In this document: positions 9,051 to 17,561 of the stretch, in pieces
How positions within the stretch are numbered: position 1 is the stretch's first letter
Layout: every line of letters starts with the position of its first letter
From: Nitrospira sp.
GTDB taxonomy: Bacteria > Nitrospirota > Nitrospiria > Nitrospirales > Nitrospiraceae
Assembly (NCBI GenBank): GCA_031315995.1
Contig: JALDRG010000008.1
Span: 62,001 to 126,000, forward strand
Direction of reading: 5' to 3'
DNA: 64,000 nt
Program-made: the position numbers and the translations under genes
The notes under the pieces: model-generated
Seen by the model: only the letters and a program-made list of their open reading frames with translations
Databases searched by the model: none
What the model was told of the DNA's origin: nothing

Positions 9051-9263
9051 CTACGGCTCATTGCGGGCGGATGAATTGTAAAGAAGATACAATGCAATCC
9101 CCCCGGCCACGGCTATACCCAAACCTGCCAATGCCCGAGTCCCGAAACCTAACGGGCCGACAAAAAACTCCACCGCGCGTGGTAGCGCCACCGTAGCCAC
9201 AATCACCAATGTCATGGCAATGAAGTGAATCCGCAGGTAGATTGGTTCGCCGGGTTTGCGCAT
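9051..9263 (-). CDS. Possible small two-helix membrane protein
   Basis: 70 residues with two hydrophobic stretches (about 12-30 and 42-62) separated by a charged/aromatic linker, suggesting a hairpin membrane protein. No ribosome binding site is visible before the ATG at 9263. It stands alone in a 460-bp gap between the barrel gene and the dioxygenase gene. It matches no family I can name and could be a chance frame. The rest of the gap (8893-9050 and 9264-9351) shows no gene or clear terminator. Confidence 0.35.
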   Translation of the reverse strand: MRKPGEPIYLRIHFIAMTLVIVATVALPRAVEFFVGPLGFGTRALAGLGIAVAGGIALYLLYNSSARNEP

Positions 9264-9351
9264 AAGTCAGAGTGCCACTATACGGAGTGTACGAAGTCTT
9301 GCGCCAGTATTCCACTACAGAACAGAGGCATTGGGGTGCGCGCGCAGCCGC

Positions 9352-10557
9352 TTAATCCAGAATAAAACGCTTCGTCTCTTCGAGGTGCTTGTTCAGATAC
9401 GGCATGAACGGCGTGCCGCCGGTACCGACGGCAGTGGGATTACTGGCGTGCGATTGATGCTGTCGAAAGATATACCGCTCGGCGTAGCCGATGTGAATCT
9501 CACGGAATTGCGCGAGCAGGTCCACGCAGGCACAGAAGGCCTTCCACAATTCAGGATGGGCCGTTTTGCGATCGCGAACATAGCCGTGCAGCAGCGGGCG
9601 CTGTCGCGCATCCACTCGTTGTTCCAATGCGACGACAAAGGCCCGATGGCGCGGAGGCATATAGTCGCGCATTTCCTGGAGATACTGCGTCAGCGGATCA
9701 TCGGCATGGGGAATGCCGAGGCCGGCGTCCAGAACCGGAATAATTGAACTTTGCGAGCCGGTCTCGCCGCGCAACCGTTGCGGTCGATCGGCGTAGTCTG
9801 CGACCCCTTCATATATCAGCCCATCCGGCAATGCCGGACTGTTCTTCCAGCCGTGAATATAGGGACGTACGCGACTGTAATAGATGTAGGGATCACAGCG
9901 TTCCGGCATGCGGAGCAGGGTGTCGCGCATCGCTTCCTGCGAGCTGGCAAGCGCACGTAGCCCCTGGAGCACTTCTTCGTCCTTCTTATCCTGAGCCGCG
10001 TTCTGAGCCTGGACCAAGCCCGCCAAGCCCGGCCCCGCCTTAGCCTCAATGTCGATGTGCACCAGAACAAACCATTCTTCATCCAAGCCGCCGAGAAAAT
10101 TCTGCAGGAGCACGACGTTGCCCAACTCGATGGGCTTCAGCGGATCAAGCCGACGCCAATTGTGCAGCGCATACGAGGCATAGGACAGCACCGGTGGACG
10201 TCCGAGCTGTTGCGCGACACTGTACCAGGGTAAGGCCAGACTCGCCGGCAGGCGGGAAGCAGGATGGTCGGGATCTTCCCAGACATAGGCGTGACCGGCA
10301 AAAGAGAGGGTGCGCATCACGCAACGAAACGTGTCGAGGCCCCAGTCATCCGCCACCGGGCCCATGACCTCCTGATGGTCCTGGATAAAATGTCGGAACT
10401 GTCGGGCGGTCAAGAACTTCGGCAGCTCTGTCCCAACCTGATTCAGAATCGGTTCATCGGGAAGGTGCTCCAGCGGGTCTATCGCCGGCAGGAATCCGCG
10501 CTCAGGGGAACTATCGAACTGCGAAAGCGAGAGGGGTGGATGGCTAGACGTCGTCAT
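9352..10557 (-). CDS. Indoleamine 2,3-dioxygenase family heme protein
   Basis: 401 residues from the ATG at 10557. It aligns along its length with animal IDO1 as I remember it. The proximal heme ligand is His355 in FREIHIGYAERYI, the substrate-carboxylate Arg is Arg231 in YYSRVRPYIHGWK, and the block GETGSQSS matches the GGSAGQSS loop. MPPRHRAF and the C-terminal GTGGT loop are also present. The expected reaction is tryptophan plus O2 to N-formylkynurenine, in the cytoplasm. The two pocket Phe residues of IDO1 (226, 227) are Tyr here. No other kynurenine-pathway gene is near, and the gene appears to be transcribed alone. An alternative start 12 bp upstream has no ribosome binding site. Confidence 0.88.
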   Translation of the reverse strand: MTTSSHPPLSLSQFDSSPERGFLPAIDPLEHLPDEPILNQVGTELPKFLTARQFRHFIQDHQEVMGPVADDWGLDTFRCVMRTLSFAGHAYVWEDPDHPASRLPASLALPWYSVAQQLGRPPVLSYASYALHNWRRLDPLKPIELGNVVLLQNFLGGLDEEWFVLVHIDIEAKAGPGLAGLVQAQNAAQDKKDEEVLQGLRALASSQEAMRDTLLRMPERCDPYIYYSRVRPYIHGWKNSPALPDGLIYEGVADYADRPQRLRGETGSQSSIIPVLDAGLGIPHADDPLTQYLQEMRDYMPPRHRAFVVALEQRVDARQRPLLHGYVRDRKTAHPELWKAFCACVDLLAQFREIHIGYAERYIFRQHQSHASNPTAVGTGGTPFMPYLNKHLEETKRFILD

Positions 10558-10737
10558 GGTCCCTTCCATGGGAGACGCGCATGTGTCACTCTACCATAGT
10601 CGCGCCGAGTATTGCGGACAGAGTGCTTAGAAATCCCGCTGCTGTTTGCCGATCAGGAGATCATGTCTCCCGATTTGCTCATACGGACGACTCCGAGTTA
10701 TCACTGATACTCTGCGCACATGACGCTCGTCGTGAGA

Positions 10738-11328
10738 CTAACTCGGTCGCTCCTCGCCCTCTGGTTTCTCTCGCACGTTAAATTGATTCATCGCAGTGGC
10801 GAGATCGCGGTTCAGCAGGACCTCGAGCGCATCCACTGCTCGGTCGAGGCACGGGTCATAGACCGCCATCTCCTCGGAGGAGACAGGCTCCAACACGTAG
10901 TCGGCCGTATCCTGCCTCGGCGCCGGACGACCGATGCCGATCTTGAGGCGCACGAACCGCGGCGTTCCCAATGCTTCAAGGATAGATTTGATGCCGTTGT
11001 GCCCGCCGCTTCCGCCATCGTGCCTGATCCGTAACCGTCCCGGATCGAGATCTAAATCGTCATGTACCACAACGAGCGCATCGGGGGTCAGGTCGAGTTG
11101 GCGAAGGAGCCCTTTGAGGGGTGGGCCACTGAGATTCATCCAGTCAAGCGTGCAGGCAAGCTCGACCAGTTTGGAACCGGCGCGACCCGAGCCTCGCTGG
11201 GCCGCGCCTTGCCTGGTGAGACGTATCGACCACCGCGCCGCAGCCCGCTCGATCACCCAACAGCCGACATTATGCCGTGTGTCGGCATACTCGGCCCCAG
11301 GATTGCCCAATCCAACGAGCAGGTGCAA
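10738..11328 (-). CDS. pth: Peptidyl-tRNA hydrolase
   Basis: 196 residues. Pth cleaves peptidyl-tRNA that drops off the ribosome, recycling tRNA. The motifs VGLGNPG (5-11), catalytic His19 in TRHNVG, VVHDDLDLDPG and GGSGGHNGIKSI are all present. It begins 5 bp after the rplY stop, so prs, rplY and pth form one unit. The 180 bp downstream (10558-10737) hold no gene and no convincing terminator. Confidence 0.96.
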   Translation of the reverse strand: MHLLVGLGNPGAEYADTRHNVGCWVIERAAARWSIRLTRQGAAQRGSGRAGSKLVELACTLDWMNLSGPPLKGLLRQLDLTPDALVVVHDDLDLDPGRLRIRHDGGSGGHNGIKSILEALGTPRFVRLKIGIGRPAPRQDTADYVLEPVSSEEMAVYDPCLDRAVDALEVLLNRDLATAMNQFNVREKPEGEERPS

Positions 11329-11333
11329 TGCGA

Positions 11334-12101
11334 CTACTTCTTCTTTTCCGGTTCCTTCTTGGCGGGCGCTGCTCCGGCCTTAGGCGCAGCAGCCCCGGCC
11401 TTGGCGTCACCCGCCTTGCCAGCTTCCGCACCGGCGGCCCCTTCAACAGCGCCTTTGCCCTTCACGGCCACTTCCGGCTCCTTGCCGCCTTCGGCACCGG
11501 GAGCCCCGGTGGTGAGCAACGATTCGAGCTTGGCATCGGTCATCGGCGCGGCAACGCTCACGACCATGTGCTCAAGATCGTCGAGAAATCGCAACCCCTC
11601 CGTCTTTGGAATGTCCTTCAGATGGATGCCCTCGTTGATTTGGAGATGCGACGCATCGACCTCGATGAAATCCGGCAGGAGCGACGGTAGACACTCGACA
11701 TGCAGTTGACGCAACACGTGATGCAGCACACCGCCTTCTTTCAGTCCAAGCGGCTGACCGCCGGTCAAGTGCACGGGAACCTTGACCCGAATCGGCTTAT
11801 CCATCGCCACTTCAAAAAAGTCCGCATGAAGGACACTCCCCGCGATCGGATCAACCTGAAAATCACGCAACAACGCCGTGCGCTTGGCCTTAGTTTTCGC
11901 GCCGTCGATCGTGAGAGAAATGAGGGCGGTGGATCCCGCCTGAGACCGCAGAATTTTCACCAGCTCTTCGGGCTTGACCGAGAGGAGGAGACATTCCCCC
12001 TGCCCATACAACACGGCCGGAACCCGGCCTGCCCGACGAAGTTGACGCGCGGGCCCCTTGCCTCCGCCCTCTCTGCTTTCAACGGTTAATTCAAATTTCA
12101 T
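11334..12101 (-). CDS. rplY: 50S ribosomal protein L25 (general stress protein Ctc, TL5 form)
   Basis: 255 residues. Residues 1-90 are the L25 domain that binds 5S rRNA (FELTVESREGGGKGPARQLR, VPAVLYG). Residues 95-185 are the second beta domain of the long TL5/CTC form (VPVHLTGGQPLGLKEGG, SHLQINEGIHLKDI). The last 60 residues are an Ala/Pro/Gly/Lys low-complexity tail ending in EKKK. It sits between prs and pth, as is common in Gram-negative bacteria. Confidence 0.94.
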   Translation of the reverse strand: MKFELTVESREGGGKGPARQLRRAGRVPAVLYGQGECLLLSVKPEELVKILRSQAGSTALISLTIDGAKTKAKRTALLRDFQVDPIAGSVLHADFFEVAMDKPIRVKVPVHLTGGQPLGLKEGGVLHHVLRQLHVECLPSLLPDFIEVDASHLQINEGIHLKDIPKTEGLRFLDDLEHMVVSVAAPMTDAKLESLLTTGAPGAEGGKEPEVAVKGKGAVEGAAGAEAGKAGDAKAGAAAPKAGAAPAKKEPEKKK

Positions 12102-12138
12102 GATACTCCTCCTCGACCTGGCGCCCGACGCGGACGGC

Positions 12139-13080
12139 CTACACGAATAACGAACTTACTGATTCATCTTCATGGATACGCCGGATGGCTTCCCCGAACA
12201 GAGGCGCCACCGACAACACCTTGAGTTTCGGACACTGCTGTTCCTTGCCCCGTAGGGGAATCGAATCGGTCACCAGCACTTCCGCCAGACCGGACTGTTG
12301 AATCCGCTCCAATGCAGGTCCCGACAAGACCCCGTGGCTACATCCGGCCCACACTTCACGCGCCCCTTTATCCAAGCAGGCTTGAGCGCCCTGCACGATC
12401 GTTCCCGCGGTATCGATCATATCGTCGAGCAACAACGCGCTCTTCCCCTGTACATCCCCGATAATATTCATCACCTGCGCCTGATTGGGTCCTTCTCGAC
12501 GTTTGTCGATGATGGCGAGGTTGGTTTGCAACCGTTTGGCGAACGCCCGGGCGCGCTCCACTCCGCCGGCATCAGGCGATACGACGATCAGATCCTCAAT
12601 CTTCCGCTTCGTAATTTCGTCCATCAACACCGGCAACGCATAGAGATTGTCGACTGGAATATTAAAAAATCCCTGGATCTGGCTCGCATGGAGATCCATG
12701 GTGAGCACCCGGTCCGCACCGGCAGTCGTAATGATATCGGCCACCAGTTTCGCTGAGATCGGCACACGCGGTTGATCCTTGCGGTCTTGTCGGGCATAGC
12801 CGAAATAAGGAATCACCGCCGTAATGCGGTTGGCCGACGAGCGCTTCAAGGCATCGATCATGATGAGCATTTCCATGATCGAATCGTTCACCGGGGAACA
12901 GCAGGATTGGGCGACAAAGACGTCTGCTCCGCGCACGTTCTCCTCCACGCGGATCCGAATTTCCCCGTCGCTGAACGAGGACACCGTGGCCGCGCCGAGG
13001 GGTAAGTCGAGATACGAGCAAATCGCGCGCGCAAACGCAGGATTGGCGCTGCCCGAAAAGAGCTTGAGTTCCCTATTCAT
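12139..13080 (-). CDS. prs: Ribose-phosphate pyrophosphokinase
   Basis: 313 residues. It makes PRPP from ribose 5-phosphate and ATP for nucleotide, His and Trp synthesis. The PRPP synthetase signature (MDLHASQIQGFF), the ATP-binding region (YFGYARQDRK) and the PRPP loop (LLLDDMIDTAGT) are clear. The start MNRELKLFSG is the normal family start. It is first in prs-rplY-pth, with a TTGACA promoter about 150 bp upstream. Confidence 0.97.
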   Translation of the reverse strand: MNRELKLFSGSANPAFARAICSYLDLPLGAATVSSFSDGEIRIRVEENVRGADVFVAQSCCSPVNDSIMEMLIMIDALKRSSANRITAVIPYFGYARQDRKDQPRVPISAKLVADIITTAGADRVLTMDLHASQIQGFFNIPVDNLYALPVLMDEITKRKIEDLIVVSPDAGGVERARAFAKRLQTNLAIIDKRREGPNQAQVMNIIGDVQGKSALLLDDMIDTAGTIVQGAQACLDKGAREVWAGCSHGVLSGPALERIQQSGLAEVLVTDSIPLRGKEQQCPKLKVLSVAPLFGEAIRRIHEDESVSSLFV

Positions 13081-13228
13081 TCCACCCCTTCGCTACCCTA
13101 CGAGGCGATACCGATGCTGTAACGGTGCTTATCGAATTCGTAAAAACGGTGGGCACGGACGAGACCCGCTGTAAGTCCCGCTGACCTCGCGCGCTGTCAG
13201 GACAAGAGGACGCCTACCGAAGCTCAGC

Positions 13229-13258
13229 ACAATAGCGAAAACACTGGGAAGTTGTCAA
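13229..13258 (-). promoter_or_regulatory. Sigma-70-type promoter for prs-rplY-pth
   Basis: On the minus strand a perfect TTGACA (13253-13258) and TATTGT (13229-13234) are separated by 18 bp. It predicts an untranslated leader of about 140 bases before prs. Within that leader an inverted repeat, CTGAC and GTCAG (13181-13200), could form a small hairpin. Apart from this, the 296-bp stretch 13081-13376 between prs and ispE holds no gene that I can see. Confidence 0.6.
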
Positions 13259-13376
13259 CCAATTCGCAGCATGCAAGGACCTCGCAGTTGCATCTGAGGC
13301 GCGTCAGACCCACGATCCAGTCGCTAGTCTCTTGATCCATTGGCCGCCCTTACGATGCGCCTTTCCGCCTCATCGC

Positions 13377-14276
13377 TTAAACGACACTGGTAACCGGGGT
13401 GCCTCCCGCCCGCACGGCATAGACCTTTGTCTTCGGGTCTCGGGCAAACCAGGCCGCTACCCGCTCCGCCTCGGCCTGCCCAGAAAAGACCCCGAACATC
13501 GTCGCGCCACTGCCGGACAACAAGGCGGCCTCAGCCCCCTGGCCCAGCAACTGAGTCTTGATCTCGGCCAGCACAGGATGTTGCGCAAAAACGGGAACCT
13601 CAAAATCGTTCTCGACTAACGGCAGGAGCTCCGACCAATCCAGCACCGAACGGCTTCCCAATTGCTCCAGTGCCGGGGAGAGCGGGCGCACGGATGATCT
13701 GCTTGCCGAGAGTTGTTGATAGGCCCATTTCGTTTCGACGGGAAAACCGGGGTTCACCAGCACAATCCAACGAGTTCCGGTCATCCGCACCAATCGCACC
13801 TCTTCACCTCGACCGGTGACACAAGCGGCAGGCCCCACAAAGAAGAACGGCACATCACTCCCCAGTTGTTGCCCCAACTCCGCCATCTCCTCGATCGACC
13901 AGTTCAATTCCATCAGGCGAGTCAGGCCGAGAATGGTCGCCGCCGCGTCGCTGCTTCCACCACCCAAGCCGGCCCCCAGCGGAATGCGCTTGGTGAGCGT
14001 GATCGACAGATCAACGGCTCGATCGACTCGCGCCAACACGAGCTGCGCCGCTCGATACACCAGATTACTCTGATCCGACGCCAGCGAGGCATGGTTACAG
14101 CGCAAGGCGATACGAGAATCGTTGCTCGGCTGAATCGAGAAGGTCAACTCATCTTCGAGTCCAACCGTGTGCATCAGCGACCAGACGGTGTGAAAGCCGT
14201 CAGGACGCCGTTCGAGTACGCGGAGGATGAGATTTACTTTCGCAGGAGTCCGAACACGCAGGATAGTAGAGTTCAC
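13377..14276 (-). CDS. ispE: 4-diphosphocytidyl-2-C-methyl-D-erythritol kinase
   Basis: 299 residues from a GTG at 14276 (VNSTILRVRTPAKVNLIL). GHMP-family kinase of the non-mevalonate isoprenoid pathway, phosphorylating CDP-methylerythritol. Lys in PAKVNL, the Gly-rich ATP loop PLGAGLGGGSSDAA and the catalytic Asp in GSDVPFF are seen. The open frame extends further upstream into the regulator gene, but the conserved N-terminus sets the start. No ribosome binding site is obvious at the GTG, while a GGAGG lies 27 bp upstream. It begins 20 bp after the sigma-54 regulator gene. Confidence 0.93.
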   Translation of the reverse strand: MNSTILRVRTPAKVNLILRVLERRPDGFHTVWSLMHTVGLEDELTFSIQPSNDSRIALRCNHASLASDQSNLVYRAAQLVLARVDRAVDLSITLTKRIPLGAGLGGGSSDAAATILGLTRLMELNWSIEEMAELGQQLGSDVPFFFVGPAACVTGRGEEVRLVRMTGTRWIVLVNPGFPVETKWAYQQLSASRSSVRPLSPALEQLGSRSVLDWSELLPLVENDFEVPVFAQHPVLAEIKTQLLGQGAEAALLSGSGATMFGVFSGQAEAERVAAWFARDPKTKVYAVRAGGTPVTSVV

Positions 14277-14296
14277 TCGCAGATTACTGGGCGGCG

Positions 14297-15676
14297 CTAA
14301 TCCCGGCCTCCTTTGATTTCGTATTTTTCGAGACGGTACCGGAACGACCGGGTATTCAACCGCAACAATCGCGCGGCTCGCTTCTTGACCCACTGACTCC
14401 GTTCGAGCGCTTTCAACAGCAGATCTTTCTCGATCGTGTTGATGAGCCCTTCCAGATCGAGGCCGTCCTCGGGCAACTCAGAGGGCACCGCCTGCTGGTT
14501 GCTTATCGGCTTATGGAGCCATCCGCGAATATCCGCATCCGTCACCGACGATCCCGTTGTGAAAGCCACGACACGTTCGACAACGTTCTCCAACTCACGA
14601 ACATTGCCTCGCCACTCATGCGCCAACAGCACGCGCATGGCCTCCTGGCTCATCGTCGGCACTGGTTTACCACTTTCCTTGGCGAATTTCTCTAGAAAAT
14701 GTTGACTGAGCAATGGAATGTCACCGGTCCGCAGACGCAACGGCGGGAGCTTGATCGGAATGACATCCAACCGGTAATAGAGATCTTCCCGAAACGCACC
14801 TTCCGCCACGGCCTTCTCTAAATCCCGATTCGTGGCCGCGACAATGCGGACATCCACCTTCACATCCTGGGTCCCGCCCACTCGCCTGAACTCACGCTCC
14901 TGAATCACCCGCAGCAGTTTCACTTGAATGGCCGGCGTCGTATCGCCGATCTCATCGAGAAAGATCGTGCCGCCGTTCGCCACTTCGAACAGACCGGCCT
15001 TGTTGGAGATCGCCCCCGTGAACGAACCCTTCATATGGCCGAATAGTTCGCTTTCCAGCAAGGTTTCCGGCACTGCGCTGCAGTTGACCGTCACGAACGG
15101 CATTGATGCGCGGGCGCTGTTGAAGTGGATGGCTCGAGCGACCAGTTCTTTGCCGGTTCCGCTTTCCCCACCGATCAGCACATTACTCTTGGAATCGGCC
15201 ACCTTCTTAATGACGTCATACACTCTCTGCATAGCATCGCTCTGCCCGATAATCTGGGAAAACGACGACTGGCTGGCCAGTTCCCGCTTGAGCAGCATAT
15301 TCTCCGTCGACAGCCGGCGTCGTTCGATGGCGTTGCGGATAATCAGCTGGACCTCATCCACCTGGAAGGGCTTGGTCAGGTAGTCGTAGGCCCCGTGCTT
15401 CATCGCCTCAACCGCTGAGTCCGCGGACGCGAAGGCCGTGATCATCAAAACGACGGTGTCCGGCGATGACGCCTTGACGGCTTTTAATACCTCGAGGCCA
15501 CCCACTTTGGGCATTCTGAGGTCGGTGATGACGAGATCAAAAATTTCCTTCTGGACTTGCGCGATCGCCTCGTCGCCGTCTGAAGCCAGGGTGACGGCAT
15601 ACCCCGCCCGCTTGAGCATGATGCTCAACACCTCGCGCAAGCCCTGTTCGTCATCGACGACTAAAATCTTTTCCAC
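14297..15676 (-). CDS. PilR-like sigma-54-dependent response regulator
   Basis: 459 residues. Receiver domain (1-120) with phospho-acceptor Asp52 in VITDLRMP, then AAA+ domain (about 143-375) with Walker A GESGTGKE, the sigma-54 contact loop as GSFTGA rather than GAFTGA, Walker B GGTIFLDEIGD, and an R-finger region. The C-terminal Fis-type helix-turn-helix ends in NTRSFRYRLEKYEI. As I recall, PilR proteins also use GSFTGA. With the PilS-like kinase upstream and pilC nearby, a role in type IV pilus transcription is likely. It overlaps the kinase gene by 16 bp. Confidence 0.9.
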   Translation of the reverse strand: MEKILVVDDEQGLREVLSIMLKRAGYAVTLASDGDEAIAQVQKEIFDLVITDLRMPKVGGLEVLKAVKASSPDTVVLMITAFASADSAVEAMKHGAYDYLTKPFQVDEVQLIIRNAIERRRLSTENMLLKRELASQSSFSQIIGQSDAMQRVYDVIKKVADSKSNVLIGGESGTGKELVARAIHFNSARASMPFVTVNCSAVPETLLESELFGHMKGSFTGAISNKAGLFEVANGGTIFLDEIGDTTPAIQVKLLRVIQEREFRRVGGTQDVKVDVRIVAATNRDLEKAVAEGAFREDLYYRLDVIPIKLPPLRLRTGDIPLLSQHFLEKFAKESGKPVPTMSQEAMRVLLAHEWRGNVRELENVVERVVAFTTGSSVTDADIRGWLHKPISNQQAVPSELPEDGLDLEGLINTIEKDLLLKALERSQWVKKRAARLLRLNTRSFRYRLEKYEIKGGRD

Positions 15677-17469
15677 GGTTCCCTTCCTTCATGCCGTAAT
15701 CGGACATCCGTCTCGGTGGACTGCGGGAGACACACGACAAACCGTGCCCCCTGTCCGACCTCGCTCTCGACCTTGATCCACCCATCGTGCAACTCCACAA
15801 TGCGATGGACCTGGGCGAGTCCCAACCCGGAGCCTTCTTTTTTCGTGGTAAAAAACGGCAGAAAGATCTTGTCGAAGTTTTGTTTGGGAATGCCTTCCCC
15901 GTTATCCTGAAATCCAACTTCGATCACGTCGGATCGACGGCCGCCGACCTCCACCCGCCGCAATCCCGTGGCAATCGTCAAGGTGCCTCCGCCGGACATG
16001 GCATCAAAGGCATTGGCGGCTAAATTCCAGAACACTTGCTTCAACTGATCCTGATCGACCTGTGCCACGAGCTGGTTCGGCGCCAGGCGGGAGACGATCG
16101 TGACGCCGGTTCGAGACCGCGCTTCATGTTGGATCAGATCCAGCGTATCGGCAAGGACTTTGTTCAAATCGTGTTCCGCCAAATTCAACGCAGGCGGGCG
16201 AGCGTACTGCAGAAACTCGGTAATAATATTGTCGAGACGCCTGGCCTCTCGAATGGCAATATCCATCAAACGTTGACTGGTTTCATCGGATCCGACATCC
16301 TGCCGCAACATCTGCATCGCCCCCGCAAGCGCGCCGAGTGGATTGCGGATTTCGTGCGCCATTCCCGCCGACATCTCGCCCAGGTTGGCCAGCCATTCCC
16401 GCCGACGCATCTCCTCTTCCAGATATCGAATTTGCGTGAGATCCTTAAACACGCCCACAAGACCTCGCTGCGTACCTTGCTCGTGCAAGGGAGACACCGT
16501 CATTCCCAGGACAAGCCGACTGCCGTCCGCGTGCAAGCATTCCACCTCGAACCGCAGGGGAGACAGCGATGTCAACGCGGCGTCCTCCTGCGGGTCGCCG
16601 GGGTGCCAATTGAAGACATCTCGCCACAGCCGCCCTTGAACGTCCGAAAAGGCAAATCCAGTCACCTCATGCGCCGCCGGATTAAAGGATGTGATGCGCC
16701 CCTCTTCATCAGTCGTAAATACGCCGCTGCTGATGCTTCGCACGATACTCTCGTGGAAGACCTGAAGCCGGCTGAGGCCCTGTTCCTTCTCTCGCAACGA
16801 CTGATCGGCATGACGAAGCTGATCCGCCAATACCTCGCTCAAGAATCCAACGACCAGAAACGCCAGCCCGTAGACTCCGAACGTTTGCAACGTTTCCACA
16901 CCCGCCAGCTTACTGACTGGCAACCAGCCGGAGCTCTGCAGAAGACCGCCATACTGCACCGCGACGACCAAACCGAAGAGGAGCGTGCAACCCGCTCCGG
17001 TCACCAACCCCACGCGTCGATGTGGAACGAGACTGGCGACAGTCACCGTAATGACGTACAGGACCGCAAATGGACTTTCGATCCCGCCGGTTCTCGCCAC
17101 CAGAACGGTCTCCAGGACAAAGTCCAGGCCCACCTGCACATATGTAAAGATTGTCAGCGCACCGGGGGCGGTCAGCCGTGGCAGCAAGAGCGCGTAGACG
17201 ATCGTGGTGGCGTAGGTGAAGATGATCAAGGCGGAGAAGGTCGGAACCAGTTCTCCGCGCGACGGCTGAAACGCCAAGGACAATCCCAGCATCAGCGTCA
17301 CCACGATCACGCGAAGGCCCATCAACCACTGAAGCCTTGTCTTCAGATCCGGCATCGATCGTGCGCTCGGCGGCGCATACAGATCGTCTCCTGGCTGCGA
17401 AGACCGCGCATGGCTGTTCATGGACGTCTCAACGCCGGTGGTTCGAGTTGGAAAGGTTGAGGACAGCAT
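15661..17469 (-). CDS. PilS-like membrane sensor histidine kinase
   Basis: 602 residues. About six transmembrane helices in residues 45-210, a PAS domain (about 240-350, GVFTTDEEGRITSFNPAA), a HisKA domain with the phospho-His in MAHEIRNPLGAL, and an HATPase domain with N-box LAANAFDAM and G-boxes DNGEGIP and GSGLGLA. This matches PilS, which phosphorylates PilR. The start is uncertain: ATG at 17469 or ATG at 17421, neither with a good ribosome binding site. It follows pilC by 92 bp and is coupled to the regulator. Confidence 0.88.
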   Translation of the reverse strand: MLSSTFPTRTTGVETSMNSHARSSQPGDDLYAPPSARSMPDLKTRLQWLMGLRVIVVTLMLGLSLAFQPSRGELVPTFSALIIFTYATTIVYALLLPRLTAPGALTIFTYVQVGLDFVLETVLVARTGGIESPFAVLYVITVTVASLVPHRRVGLVTGAGCTLLFGLVVAVQYGGLLQSSGWLPVSKLAGVETLQTFGVYGLAFLVVGFLSEVLADQLRHADQSLREKEQGLSRLQVFHESIVRSISSGVFTTDEEGRITSFNPAAHEVTGFAFSDVQGRLWRDVFNWHPGDPQEDAALTSLSPLRFEVECLHADGSRLVLGMTVSPLHEQGTQRGLVGVFKDLTQIRYLEEEMRRREWLANLGEMSAGMAHEIRNPLGALAGAMQMLRQDVGSDETSQRLMDIAIREARRLDNIITEFLQYARPPALNLAEHDLNKVLADTLDLIQHEARSRTGVTIVSRLAPNQLVAQVDQDQLKQVFWNLAANAFDAMSGGGTLTIATGLRRVEVGGRRSDVIEVGFQDNGEGIPKQNFDKIFLPFFTTKKEGSGLGLAQVHRIVELHDGWIKVESEVGQGARFVVCLPQSTETDVRLRHEGREPWKRF

Positions 17470-17561
17470 GGGGGGCGCGTCGCCCTGATGGATGTGCGGC
17501 GCGTGGCCCGTTGAGACGATCAGGCCACGCGCCGGAAACCGGATGCGACTGTATGGCGTCG

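Noticed and set aside
16036..17460. A 474-codon plus-strand frame antisense to the PilS-like kinase (and similar frames opposite fabF, fabH and ispE)
   Set aside because: GC-rich genes commonly leave long open antisense frames. The sequence is rich in Arg, His and Gln with no domain, while the minus-strand gene is unambiguous.
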